Of a stretch of 64,000 nucleotides of DNA, positions 1 through 10,200 are shown in pieces (position 1 is the first letter of the stretch; the number at the start of each line of letters is the position of its first letter). A model generated the notes under the pieces. It worked only from the letters and a program-made list of their open reading frames with translations, was not told the origin of the DNA and did not search any database. The position numbers and the translations under genes were made by a program. The DNA comes from Amarolinea sp964580725 (lineage in GTDB: Bacteria; Chloroflexota; Anaerolineae; SSC4; Amarolineaceae). Location: positions 14,711 through 78,710 of the forward strand of contig CAZOLV010000010.1 in NCBI GenBank assembly GCA_964580725.1, read 5' to 3'.

Positions 1-2296
1 CAACGCCAAAATTGCCCGCCAGCGCCACGGCCACGCTGTCAGCGTCCACGGCGGGTTGCGTCGTCTGCTCGCTGACCGCCTCCAGCGGCTGCGTCGCATA
101 GATCACGCCGCTGCCGGCGACGAGGAAATGATAGGCGATGCCCGGCAGGCCCTTGCCAACCTGCGCCTCGGCCACACGTTGCGGCGTCACCGTGTCGGTC
201 GTGGCGGTGTGATGCACGATGATGCGCTTGATGTCGCTCAGCGGCCGGGTGGGATAGCGTTTGCTCTCATGTTGTTTCATGGGACCGGGGTCTTGCATCT
301 CCGGTTTGACCACGCCCGGCGCCGGCGACCCACCCTTTTCCAACTGCTCGATGCGCCGGCGCAGCGCGGTGATCTCCTGCTGCGCCGCCGCCAGTTGCTG
401 GCGTAGCGCCGCCATCTCGCCTTCGCGCTGCGCCAGCAGGGCGACCTGCGCCTGCAGGGCCTGCTCCTTCTGCTGCACGGCGTCGTGCAGGCCTTGCGCC
501 TCCTGTTGCAACTGGCGCGCCGCCTCCTGCAACTGACCCAACTGCGCCGTCAGTTCCTGCACACGTTGGCGCAACTGTTCCAGTTCGCCATCGTCCGGTT
601 TGGGCGGTTGTTGGCTGAGCCAGACGCCAGCCTTGTCCAGCAGGGTCTGGCGGTAGTTGGCGCCGCTGCTCCACTGTGCGCCGGGCGAAGCAGTCTTTTC
701 GACCTGCAAGCATCCGACCACGGCGTCGCTCTCCAGCTTGTACGTCGCCAACAACCAGGCGATCAGATGGGCGGCGCTGGCGAGTTGCGCCTCGCCCGGC
801 GCAGCGGTCATGAAACTGCCGCCCAACGCCACGGCGATACTGTCCAGGTTGACCTCTGGCTTCTGCGTTTGCTCGACCACCGCCTCCAGCGGTTGCGTCC
901 AGTAGATGCTGCCATCGGCGTTGACCAGGAAATGATAGGTGATGCCGGGGCGGCCCTTGCGATTGATCTGGGCCTGGGCGATTGTCTGCGGCGAGAGGTT
1001 ACCATCAGGGATGGCGGTGTGATGCACGACCACGCGGCGGAGCGCATCCGGGCTGCGGGTGGGATAAGGCGTGGTCTGAGGCAGACTGCCGCGCAAGTCT
1101 TGCAGATCGGGCTGCGGCACCGCGCCTTCCGGCAGCGCCAACAGCGCCTCGACGCGCTCGACGTTGCGCGCCAGCGTCTCCAGGTCGGTCTTGGCGCCGG
1201 TCATGGCGCCGGCGCGGGCGCTGAGGTCTTCGACGGTTGCGCTCAGGCCGCTCGCCCCGCCTGCGCCCAGCGCCCTCTGCACATCGGCCAGGAATTCGGC
1301 CACCTTCGTTTCCAGATCGCCCAGGCGCCGGCGCAGCTCCGCCAGCGGATCGTCCAGCGGGCGGTCTGGCCACTTGTAACCGGCGCGCAGCGCCTGCTTG
1401 AAGTCGCTGATGGCGCCGTTCTTGTGTTCGATGGCAAAGCGGTCGTAGCTGCCCCAACGATAGAGCGCCAGACAGCGGATCACCTGGTTGCCCGGCTGCT
1501 GATTCCAGTTGTTGATCTCCTCGTAGGCGCGGCGCACCCAACCGGTGTCGCGATCTTCCCAGCGGTCCCGATCCGGCGCAATATCGGTTCCGTAGTTGGT
1601 TTCGGTGATGTAGCACGGCAGGGAGCGCATGGATGCCGGCACCACGCGCAGAAAATCCTTGTAGGTAGCAAACTCCTTGCTGTAGCGATTGAACGGAATG
1701 TCCATCGTGTTGGCGCTGCTGATGATAGCCGGGTCAGGGCTGCGGCTGTAGGTGTGCAGGGTAAAGCCGTCGCACTCGCCCGCCACCAGCTTGAGCACCT
1801 CCTCGAAATACTTGACCCAATCGCCGGAATACGCGTTCCAGGGCGCGACGGCTCCTACCAGCACCTGAGCGCCGGGGTCCACCGCCTTGATCGCACGGCG
1901 GCAGAGGCGGTAACAGCGGGCATACAGCGCCGGCGTGATCTTCTCCTCTGGCGATTTCGGCTGTTCCTCCCGCATGTTCGTCTCGTTGCCGATGATCCAG
2001 ATGCGGCAGCCGGACGAATTGCGCACGAAGTTGGCGCAGCGCCTGGCGAAGTCTTCGTAGCGCGAAGAATGGGGGATGGTGCTGGTCTCGTAGTAGCCAT
2101 AATTCAGGCGCACGATGACGCCCAACCCGCGTCCCGACAGATGGCCATACTGCCCCCCGCCCTGATCGTTCGGGTCGGCCTTGATCTCCTCAGAAACGAC
2201 CACCCAACCCGGCGTCCCGGCGTCCAACATCAACTGTTCGCCGCCGGGGTCATGCAATCCGTACAGATACTCAGAATCGAACAGCGCACGTGCCAT
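1..2296 (-). CDS. Glycosidase-like protein with two peptidoglycan-recognition/amidase-like domains (3' end outside window)
   Basis: The visible 765 codons start at an ATG preceded by AAGGAGG; the reading frame runs off the window edge. Residues about 1-310 look like a TIM-barrel glycoside hydrolase of the clan GH-A type: an acid/base-like GNE (Asn104-Glu105) and a nucleophile-like TET (Glu232). Residues about 405-560 and 680 onward are two copies of an N-acetylmuramoyl-L-alanine amidase/PGRP-like fold, each with a VHHTA-type motif (around 425 and 695) and a YHFLV strand. They are separated by a Gln/Ala/Leu-rich coiled coil (about 565-655). Copy 1 has TASPG where active amidases have T-CPG and lacks the GH-D histidine, so it may bind rather than cut. 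No signal peptide is visible. It is the last visible gene of the minus-strand kinase/MATE cluster, 25 bp after its neighbour. The glycosidase call is from motifs only. Confidence 0.72.
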   Translation of the reverse strand, partial: MARALFDSEYLYGLHDPGGEQLMLDAGTPGWVVVSEEIKADPNDQGGGQYGHLSGRGLGVIVRLNYGYYETSTIPHSSRYEDFARRCANFVRNSSGCRIWIIGNETNMREEQPKSPEEKITPALYARCYRLCRRAIKAVDPGAQVLVGAVAPWNAYSGDWVKYFEEVLKLVAGECDGFTLHTYSRSPDPAIISSANTMDIPFNRYSKEFATYKDFLRVVPASMRSLPCYITETNYGTDIAPDRDRWEDRDTGWVRRAYEEINNWNQQPGNQVIRCLALYRWGSYDRFAIEHKNGAISDFKQALRAGYKWPDRPLDDPLAELRRRLGDLETKVAEFLADVQRALGAGGASGLSATVEDLSARAGAMTGAKTDLETLARNVERVEALLALPEGAVPQPDLQDLRGSLPQTTPYPTRSPDALRRVVVHHTAIPDGNLSPQTIAQAQINRKGRPGITYHFLVNADGSIYWTQPLEAVVEQTQKPEVNLDSIAVALGGSFMTAAPGEAQLASAAHLIAWLLATYKLESDAVVGCLQVEKTASPGAQWSSGANYRQTLLDKAGVWLSQQPPKPDDGELEQLRQRVQELTAQLGQLQEAARQLQQEAQGLHDAVQQKEQALQAQVALLAQREGEMAALRQQLAAAQQEITALRRRIEQLEKGGSPAPGVVKPEMQDPGPMKQHESKRYPTRPLSDIKRIIVHHTATTDTVTPQRVAEAQVGKGLPGIAYHFLVAGSGVIYATQPLEAVSEQTTQPAVDADSVAVALAGNFGV

Positions 2297-2321
2297 TGGT
2301 GAAACCTCCTTGCATGTTTTT

Positions 2322-3005
2322 CTACTGTTCTCCGTCTGTGATCTCGCTCGCCGCCTGCATCGCCCAGCCGAGCCACAGATTGCCGCTGACGATGAAGAGC
2401 GTCGTCGCCATGAGGGTCAGCGCGACGCCCATCTGCGGACTGCGGGTGCCCGGCGTTGGGACGCCAGACCAGCCCCGGCGCCAGAGCGGATTGGAGCACC
2501 AGATGAGCAAGACGAATAGCAGGCCAAGCCAGGGGCCGAGGGCTTGCGCCTGCGTTGTCTCGATGCCCAGGGACAGCAGCAGATCAGCCGCCCCCAGGCG
2601 CAGCAGACCCCACCAGAGTTGTTCGGCCGCGGCGCACAGCAGCGTCAACAGCCAGGCGCCCGCCCTGCGCCCATCGCCCCGATGCGCCGGCGCGCCGGCA
2701 GCCGCCGCGTCTGCCAGGCGGCGCTGGCGCTGCTGGCTGGCGATGAACAGCAGCAGCCAGAACGCTCCCCCCACTGCCAGGCCCAGGCCAAAGCGTTCGA
2801 TCCAGTCCAGTTCGGCCAGGCCCAGGGCGCGCCGGCTGACCAGTCCGCCTTGCAGCGCCAGGAAAGGGGGCAAACTCAGCGCCGCCAGCCACAGCCAGGT
2901 CCCCCATGCGCCGGCCAGCCAGGAGGGTCGCCTTGCCTGCCAGGCAGACAAGACAACAGCCCCTCCCACCAGCGCCAGCGTCCACACCCACAGCGCAGTC
3001 TGCAT
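2322..3005 (-). CDS. Multi-pass membrane protein of unknown function
   Basis: This 227-residue protein is mostly hydrophobic, with about six likely membrane-spanning segments and short Arg-rich loops. The N-terminus (MQTALWVWTLALVGGAVVLS) is itself a membrane segment. I recognise no enzymatic motif or family. It sits 27 bp downstream of the MATE exporter gene and 25 bp upstream of the glycosidase/PGRP gene, all on the minus strand, so it is probably co-transcribed with them. A role at the envelope alongside those proteins is inference from position only. Confidence 0.65.
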   Translation of the reverse strand: MQTALWVWTLALVGGAVVLSAWQARRPSWLAGAWGTWLWLAALSLPPFLALQGGLVSRRALGLAELDWIERFGLGLAVGGAFWLLLFIASQQRQRRLADAAAAGAPAHRGDGRRAGAWLLTLLCAAAEQLWWGLLRLGAADLLLSLGIETTQAQALGPWLGLLFVLLIWCSNPLWRRGWSGVPTPGTRSPQMGVALTLMATTLFIVSGNLWLGWAMQAASEITDGEQ

Positions 3006-3032
3006 GTCTCGGTCGTCCTTCTCTTCACCGAC

Positions 3033-4391
3033 TCACAGCGTCTTCACCACATCATGAACCCACCGGTTCGATGTCACGCGCCAGACGCTCAGCGCAAACT
3101 TCAGCGCCTCCTCGAACATCACCATCGCCACCACCCAGTAGATCGGCAAGCGCAGCACGAACGCCCCGATCAGCGCCAGCGGCACGCCCACGATCCACAT
3201 CGGCCCCGTGTCGGAGAAGAGCGCAAAGCGCGTATCGCCGCCGCTGCGCAAGATGCCGACGATCATCATCATGTTGCCCGCCTTGATCCACAGCACCAGC
3301 ACCATCACGATTATCACGCGCCAGGCCTCAGCACGGGTTGCATCTGCAATGCGGTAGAGACCGAGCAGCGGCTGTCCGAGCAGGAACATCAGCAGCGCCA
3401 TCAGCAGCGCCCCCGCTGTCGCCAGCCGCAGGAAACGATTGGCAAAAAGCCGTGCTGCGCCTGTCTCGCCGGCGCCGATGCGTTGACCAATCATCACTGC
3501 GGCGGTGTGGCCAAGCGCGATGAACGGCACCAGCGCCACATTCTCGATCGTTCCGGCGATGTTGAAGGCCGCAAACGAATCGGTACTGATGCGCGCATAG
3601 ATCCCCGCATAGACAGTGATGCCAAGCGACCAGACGATCTCGCCAACGATCACCGGCAGCGAGGTGCGAATGAAGCGCCCCACCAGCGCCCGACTGATGT
3701 CGAAGAGCTGACGCAGGCGTGCCGCCGCCGGCAGATCGAAATGATAGGTCAGCCAGACCAGAACGATGCACTCCAGCCAGCGGGCAATCGTCAGCGCCAC
3801 GCCGGCCCCCTCCAGGCCAAGCGCCGGCAGCCCCACCGTCCCGAAGACCAGCGCATAGGTCAGCGCCGTCTTGAAACTGAGCGCCCCCATGCTGACCGCC
3901 ATCGGCGTGCGCACGAAACCGGTCGAGCGCAGAATGATGCCATACATACTGCTGATCGCCGTCGGGATGTAGCTCAGGGAGGCCAGGCGCAGATAGCGGC
4001 TACCCAATGCGACCACGGCCGGGTCATTCGAATAGAGGCTCAGCAGGAAGGCCGGGGCCAGTAGCGCCGCCAGGGCAAAGAGCAGGCTGCCGCCAACGGC
4101 CAGCAGCAGGGCCAATCCGAGCACCCGCTGCACATTGGGCCGGTCGCCGCGCCCCCAAAACTGAGCCGAAAAGATGGCGGCGCCGCTGCCCACGCCGAAG
4201 TGAAAGAGATGCAGCAGGAAGAGGATCTGGCTGGCCAGACCCACCGCAGCCACCGCCGTCTCGTTGATCTGACCGACGATAAGCTGGTCAACGGCGTTCA
4301 GGCCGCTCATCATCAGTTGCTGCAGCGCAATCGGAATCGCCAATTGCAGCAAAGTTTGGTAGAAATCACGATCGTTCGTTGCAAACCGCAT
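3033..4391 (-). CDS. MATE-family multidrug/toxin efflux protein
   Basis: The product is 452 residues, the usual MATE length, with about twelve hydrophobic helices in two halves. Recognisable features are the N-terminal GLNAVDQLIVGQ segment, the AAIFSAQFWGRGD loop and the second-half GHTAAVMIGQRIGAGE loop. MATE proteins export organic cations or other small molecules using Na+ or H+ gradients at the cytoplasmic membrane. Its ATG overlaps the TAA of the upstream histidine kinase gene by one base (TAATG), so translation is probably coupled and the kinase may control or sense the exported compound. The substrate cannot be read from the sequence. Confidence 0.92.
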   Translation of the reverse strand: MRFATNDRDFYQTLLQLAIPIALQQLMMSGLNAVDQLIVGQINETAVAAVGLASQILFLLHLFHFGVGSGAAIFSAQFWGRGDRPNVQRVLGLALLLAVGGSLLFALAALLAPAFLLSLYSNDPAVVALGSRYLRLASLSYIPTAISSMYGIILRSTGFVRTPMAVSMGALSFKTALTYALVFGTVGLPALGLEGAGVALTIARWLECIVLVWLTYHFDLPAAARLRQLFDISRALVGRFIRTSLPVIVGEIVWSLGITVYAGIYARISTDSFAAFNIAGTIENVALVPFIALGHTAAVMIGQRIGAGETGAARLFANRFLRLATAGALLMALLMFLLGQPLLGLYRIADATRAEAWRVIIVMVLVLWIKAGNMMMIVGILRSGGDTRFALFSDTGPMWIVGVPLALIGAFVLRLPIYWVVAMVMFEEALKFALSVWRVTSNRWVHDVVKTL

Positions 4392-7291
4392 TATGCACCT
4401 GGAACACCTGAAATACCCGGCATCTTGACGGGCAGCGTCATGCGAAACAGACTCCCCTGCCTCACGTGACTTTCGACTTCGAGCAGACCGCCGTGACGTT
4501 CGACGATCAGGCGGGCAATGGGCAGCCCCAAACCGAAACCGGGCGTCGAATGACTGGCATCCTGCCGGTAGAAGCGTTCGAAGATGCGCTGTTGCATCTC
4601 CGGCGCAATGCCAGGGCCTGCGTCCTGCACCTCCAGCCGAATTCCTTCCGTGACAGCCGCGCTGCGCACCTCGACGACGCTTCCGGCTGGACTGAAACGT
4701 ATGGCGTTGTCCAACAGTTCCGCCAGCGCCAGCCGCAGGCGCTCGCCATCTCCCATGAGCGCCGGTAGGGCCGGCGCGAGGGCCAGCCGCAGCGCCACGC
4801 CGGCGGCGGCTGCGGTCTGCCGGCGCTGCTCCGCCGTTTCGCTCACCAGCGCATTGCAGTCAACCGGCTGCTGCGCCAGGGGCGCCCCGCTTTGCAGGAA
4901 TGTGATCTCTGCCAGCAGATCAACCAGGCGGGTGATGCCAGACACCTGCTGCTCGATTTGTCGCACCTTCTGGCGACGCTTGTCCGGGTCGGTCGAGCGT
5001 TCCATCAGATAGAGGCTGGTGCGGATGATGGCCAGCGGCGTGCGGAACTCGTGCGACGCATTTTGCACGAACGCATTGAGCAACGAGGTGCGTTCGCGCT
5101 CCAACGCCAGCTCGAAGGCGCGCAGTTCTGCCTGGCGGCGTTCGCTCATGTCGAACCCCATGCCGATGATGCGCACCTGATCGGAGAACACCACGCGCCG
5201 GCCGGTGAAGAAGTAGGGCGTGCGGGTCTGATCCTTGGCCACCATGATCCCCTCCCCCGCCGCGCGTCCCCGCGCCAGCCCGTCGCGCAGACGCAGGAGA
5301 GACAACGCGCGGTCGGGTTCCTGGAAGAAATCGGTCAGGTGCATGTGGGCCATTTCGGCGGCCGTGTAGCCCGAAACCGTCTCCAGGTTCTTGTTCCAGT
5401 GCAGCAGTCGCCCTTCCTCGTCCAGCAGACAGTATAGGCCCGGCAGACTGTCAATGACCGCCTGGTTGAAATCCTTCTCGCGCCGAATCGCCCGTTCGGT
5501 CTGCAGACGCTCGCTCACATCGAGGAAGGTGCAGATCACCTGCCGCACCTGGCCGCCGGCGTCCAACTGTGGGCTGGCACTGACCAGCAGCCAGATGAGG
5601 TCTTGCGTCTCTGGACGACGCACCCCCATCAGCACATTGCGCACCGCCTGGCGGCTGGCAATGGCCTCTGGAATGGGGAAGGCGGCGGCGGCAAACGGCG
5701 ACCCGTCCTCGTGCATCACGTCCCAGGCCGGGTCGAAGGCCGTCTTGCCCACGACCTGATCCCTGCTCAGGCCGAGCAGATCCAACCCCTTGCGATTGCA
5801 CATCACAATGGCGGCGTTGCGATCCACCAGCAGCAGCCCCACCTGCAGTTCTTCGACCAGCGTGCGGAACCGTTCTTCGCTCTCGCTCATCTGCGTATAG
5901 AGCGCGGCGCGTTGAATCGCCAGGCTGACCGATTCGCTCAACGCCATCATCAGCTCCAGATCGGCGGTGGTCAACGCGCCGGGGATGTCGCTTTCGATGT
6001 TGAGCACGCCGATCACACGCTCGTCATCGAACAACGGCACGCAGACCTCCCCGACGATGCCGGGCATGGCCGCCAGAAAATCGGGATCGCTGCGCACATC
6101 TTCGATCAGGCACGGCCACCCGCTGCGCACCACCCGTCCCGAAACCCCAATCGAGACTGGAATGACGTTGATCGGAGCGCCGTAGCCCACCTGGTGTTGC
6201 AGGATCAGGTTCTGCCCCTTCAGGATGTAAATGCTGACCTGCGAGTAGCCAAAAATGCGGGCAATCGCCTCCACCACACGTCGGAAGACGGTGGGCAGGT
6301 GCAGTTCATGTGATAGCGTCATGCGCACCTGATCGAGCAGGTCGCGCTCCTGGGCGCGTCGTTGCGCCGCTGCCAGCAGGGCGCGGTATTCACGTTCGCG
6401 CGCCCGTAGCGCCTCCTGCACCCGCTGGCGTCCGCTGATGTCCTGAACGATGACCAACTGGTCCCAGTGGGGACGGCGGCTGTCGGGCGGAATCGGCGTC
6501 GCGCTGACCGACGTCCAGAGCGTGCTGCCATCCTCCATGATGACGCCGGTTTCCACGTCATGTACGGGGCGGTGTTCGCGGTGGGCGCGCACGCTGGCAA
6601 ACTCGGACGATGGCATCAGCGTGCCGTCGGTGCGCAGATAGCGCCGCTGGCGATACGCCTGCGCAGCGAGTCTGTCGTCGGGCAAAGCGAGCAGGCGCTT
6701 GAAGGTTGCATTGGCAAAGACCACGTCGCGCTGCTCGTTCAGCACGGCCAGCCCCACCGGCAGCAGATCGAAGAGCGCCGCCAACGACTGTTCTTCGGGC
6801 GTGGCTGCCGTTGGCGTCGGCGCGCTCGTCTCGCTCAACGCGACCCAAAACGCCGGCCCGGCCGTCCGCGGGCGTGCTGGCGTCACTGCGGTCACGTCCA
6901 GGCGCCCCCAGAACAGTTGGGCGCCGCCATGCACTGTTCGGCGCAGCAGACGCAACGTGACGGCCGGCGCTCTTTGATCAGGGCAGGCTGTTGCCTGGCG
7001 CAGGGCCTGTGGCACGACCGGCCGGTCGTCCGGCGCAACGAAAGCGGCCAGCGGCTGCTGTCGCAGCGTTGGCTGCTTCACGCCGAGCAGCGCCGCCGCT
7101 TGAGGGTTGGCCTCCAGAACGGTTCCAGACGCGTCGAGGGCGAGCAGGCCAACCGGGGCTTCTTCGTAAAGCCGGCGCGCCAGTTGGCGACCGGCCGGCG
7201 CCTGACGCGACCGGTTTGGCCTCTGCGCTTGATCCGCCGCCATGGGCGTCGGGCGTGCGGGGCGCTCATCCAGAGAGTTCGCGTCGGTCAT
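4391..7291 (-). CDS. Multi-sensor histidine kinase (PAS/GAF)
   Basis: A 966-residue, apparently soluble sensor kinase. In order: two PAS domains (about 45-150 and 170-290), a GAF domain (about 305-470), two further PAS domains (about 480-720), a HisKA dimerisation domain with the phospho-acceptor motif NASHEFRTPLAI (about 750), and a HATPase domain with an N box (LLDNAIRFSP), G1 box (DAGPGIAPE), F box (IFERFYR) and G2 box (GFGLGLPIA). No transmembrane segment is evident, so the signal is probably intracellular. The start codon overlaps the stop of the upstream hybrid kinase (ATGA), and the stop overlaps the MATE start. No dedicated DNA-binding response regulator lies nearby, so the output partner is unknown. 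Confidence 0.93.
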   Translation of the reverse strand: MTDANSLDERPARPTPMAADQAQRPNRSRQAPAGRQLARRLYEEAPVGLLALDASGTVLEANPQAAALLGVKQPTLRQQPLAAFVAPDDRPVVPQALRQATACPDQRAPAVTLRLLRRTVHGGAQLFWGRLDVTAVTPARPRTAGPAFWVALSETSAPTPTAATPEEQSLAALFDLLPVGLAVLNEQRDVVFANATFKRLLALPDDRLAAQAYRQRRYLRTDGTLMPSSEFASVRAHREHRPVHDVETGVIMEDGSTLWTSVSATPIPPDSRRPHWDQLVIVQDISGRQRVQEALRAREREYRALLAAAQRRAQERDLLDQVRMTLSHELHLPTVFRRVVEAIARIFGYSQVSIYILKGQNLILQHQVGYGAPINVIPVSIGVSGRVVRSGWPCLIEDVRSDPDFLAAMPGIVGEVCVPLFDDERVIGVLNIESDIPGALTTADLELMMALSESVSLAIQRAALYTQMSESEERFRTLVEELQVGLLLVDRNAAIVMCNRKGLDLLGLSRDQVVGKTAFDPAWDVMHEDGSPFAAAAFPIPEAIASRQAVRNVLMGVRRPETQDLIWLLVSASPQLDAGGQVRQVICTFLDVSERLQTERAIRREKDFNQAVIDSLPGLYCLLDEEGRLLHWNKNLETVSGYTAAEMAHMHLTDFFQEPDRALSLLRLRDGLARGRAAGEGIMVAKDQTRTPYFFTGRRVVFSDQVRIIGMGFDMSERRQAELRAFELALERERTSLLNAFVQNASHEFRTPLAIIRTSLYLMERSTDPDKRRQKVRQIEQQVSGITRLVDLLAEITFLQSGAPLAQQPVDCNALVSETAEQRRQTAAAAGVALRLALAPALPALMGDGERLRLALAELLDNAIRFSPAGSVVEVRSAAVTEGIRLEVQDAGPGIAPEMQQRIFERFYRQDASHSTPGFGLGLPIARLIVERHGGLLEVESHVRQGSLFRMTLPVKMPGISGVPGA

Positions 7292-10200
7292 GGGTCATCT
7301 CCTGTGTCGAGAAGTTCGCGCAAACGAGTGGCCAGGTCGGCGACTGCAAACGGTTTCTGCAGGCGGGACGGCGGTTTTGGCGCGGTGTGCCTGGATGATG
7401 TGTCATCGCGCTCCGTATCGCGCGGTCTGTTGTCGGGCGCATAGCCAGTCATCAGGAGAAACTTGACTGCGGGGTATTGCTGCCGGACGCGGCGATAGAG
7501 TTCCGTGCCCCCCATCCCCGGCATCACCATGTCGCTGAGCACCAGGGCGACATGGCTCCCCTCGGCTTCCAGGATCGTCAACGCCTCAGCGCCGCTGGCG
7601 GTGGTCAAGACCTGGTAGCCAAGCCCGCGCAGCGTCTCGGCGACGGCGGCGTTGGCGGCGCTGTTATCCTCGACCAGCAGGATCGTTTCATCGCCGCCGG
7701 GCGCCGCCGCGGCCGCCGCGGTGACCGTTGCTGTGGCGGGCGCCACGAGCAGCGGCAGGTAGAGCGTAAATGTTGCCCCTTGGCCCGGCTGACTCGTCGC
7801 ATCAATGGCGCCGCCGTGCTGCGCGACGATGCCATGCACCTGCGCCAGTCCCAACCCGGTGCCCCGGTCAGGGCTTTTGGTCGTGAAGAAGGGTTCGAAG
7901 ATGTGCGGCAGGTTGTCCGGGGTAATCCCGACGCCGGAGTCGCACACGGTCAGGCGCACCCACCGTCCCGGCGCCAGGTTGGGCAGCGGGGGCGCATCGG
8001 CCGGTGCCAACAGCAGCGTGCTCAGGCTGAAACTCAACAGGCCGCCGTCGGGCATGGCGTCGCGGGCGTTGAGCGCCAGATTCATCAAGACCTGCTGCAG
8101 GCGGGTTGCGTCGCCGTTGACTACATACTCGCCGTGATCGTGACGCACACTCAGCTTGATGTTTTCGGTCAGTGTGCGTTCCAGCAGCCGGGCCGTTTCG
8201 CGCAGCAGCCTGAGCAGATCGAGCGGCGCCATGTCCATCGGCGCCCGGCGGCTGAAATCGAGAATCTGCCCGATCAGGCGCACGGCATGACCGGCCTGCT
8301 GGCGGATGGCATCTACATAGCTCAAGGCGCGCGAGGTGGGCGGCGCCGCCTTGACCAACAGTTCACCATAGAGGCTAATGGCCGCCATGATGTTGTTGAA
8401 GTCGTGTGCAATGCCGGCCGCCATCTGCCCGACGGTGGCCAGGCGCTCTTGCGCCTGCAGGTAACGCTGCTGCTGGCGCGCCTGCGTCACCTCGCTGAAG
8501 ACCAGCAGCCAGTGGTCGGGCGCTGGCAGAATACCGATTGGCTGCACCAGCAGTTCGAAGATGCGCTCTTTCACGCTCACCTCGCGCCACAGTCCGTGCG
8601 CCGGCGGCTGTAAGATGGCCGCCAGCGGGCTGTCGCCCAGATGGGTGATGCGCCGTTGGGCGTCGAAGGCGGCCAGGGCAGCCAGCGAACGCGCCGCCGG
8701 GTTGGCCAGCAGCACCTGCCCGTCGGCGGCCAGCAGCAGCATCCCCTCCGGCACTGTGTCAATGATCTGCTGCACGCGCTGCGCCTGCTCCTGCGTGCGC
8801 TGCCATAACTGCAGCCGGTACATTGCCGCGCCCGCCATCTCGACCAACGATTCGAGCAGCCCGATCTGTTCGGACGCCAGGCGGCGCGGCGCGGGTTGCG
8901 CAACCACCAGCGCCCCGGCGACCTCCGTACCCGCCCGGATGGGCAGGCAGACGCCATGCCAGGCCGGGTCGTGCGACCGGCCCTTGTCTGGCGGCAGCGG
9001 CAGGGGTTGTCCGCCGGCGATGACGCGGCCGATGGCGCTTTTCGCCGCCTGGCTCAGCGCCGGCGCGACGCCGCTCGCTTGAAAGCGTCGCGGTTCATGC
9101 GCAGCGCCCTGCGCCAGATAGATGGCGGCGTGAGCGGCGTCGAGGGCGGTCACAGTTTCGGCCAACAGACAGGTCAGCACTTCATCACTGTCATGGGCCG
9201 TGCGCAGTGCCGTCGAGAGAGTGTGCAGCGCCTCCAACTCGACCAGGCGCAGCCGCTGCGCTTCCAATGCCTGCCGGCGTGCGGTGATGTCGTGCGCCAC
9301 CCACAACGTGCAATCTTCGGTCAAGGGAGAGATGGCCGCTTCGAACCAGACGCTTTCGTCGCCGATGAACAGTTCGTATTCGATACGCACGGTGCGCTGT
9401 GTCTCCAGCACCTGTATGATCGCCTGGCCAAATGCCTGGGCCTGTTCGGCAGGGAAGACGTCGTACAAGGTCCGCCCAAGCAGCTCGTGCGCCGGTTTGG
9501 CCAGCAGCGCCGGGTTGGTCGGCGCCACTTTGCAGTAGCAGCCGGCACGGTCAATCACCAGGACGATGTCTTGCATGGATGCAAAGAGGGCGCGCAGTTC
9601 GGCTTCGGAACTGGCCAACTCGTCCTGGGCGCGTTTGCGTTGGAACAGGCTGCCCAGTTGAGCCGCCGCCGCCGCAACCAGGGCCAGCGAGCCTTGATCC
9701 TCTGGCTGCGACTGCGCCATGTAGAAACAGATGACGGCGATCACCTCGTCGCCCGCCAACACTGGAATACCCACTGCGGCGTGCAAACCATGTCCATTCG
9801 CCTGGACGCGACGAGAGAAGTCGGCGTCCTGTTCGATGTTGGCAATCCAGGCCGGTCGGCCGGAAGCCCACACACGACCGGGCAGCCCGCCGCCGGGATC
9901 GAACTCGAAACGGCTGCCGGCCCGGTGAAAATCGGCCGCGGCGGCCGTGCGGCAATACGAGGGCGCACCGAGCCGCAGACGCGCCTGGCTGGCGTCGGGC
10001 AGCCAGACTTCGCCGCAGTCCCAACCGGTATGTTCGCACAGCAGGTGCAACGTCAGGGTCAGGGCGGCGTCGAAGCTCTCGCTGTCCGAAATGCCCCTGG
10101 TCAGCGCCAGCAACAGGTTGTTCTCCTGTTCGGCGCGCCGGCGCTGGCTGATATTCTGATGCGACACCACCAGATGGCCGCCGGCGGAAAAGCGGGCGAC

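Noticed and set aside
485..2302. 605-codon open frame on the plus strand
   Set aside because: It is antisense to the glycosidase/PGRP gene, which has motifs and a ribosome site; the frame translates to an Arg/Gln/His-rich sequence typical of shadows in GC-rich DNA.
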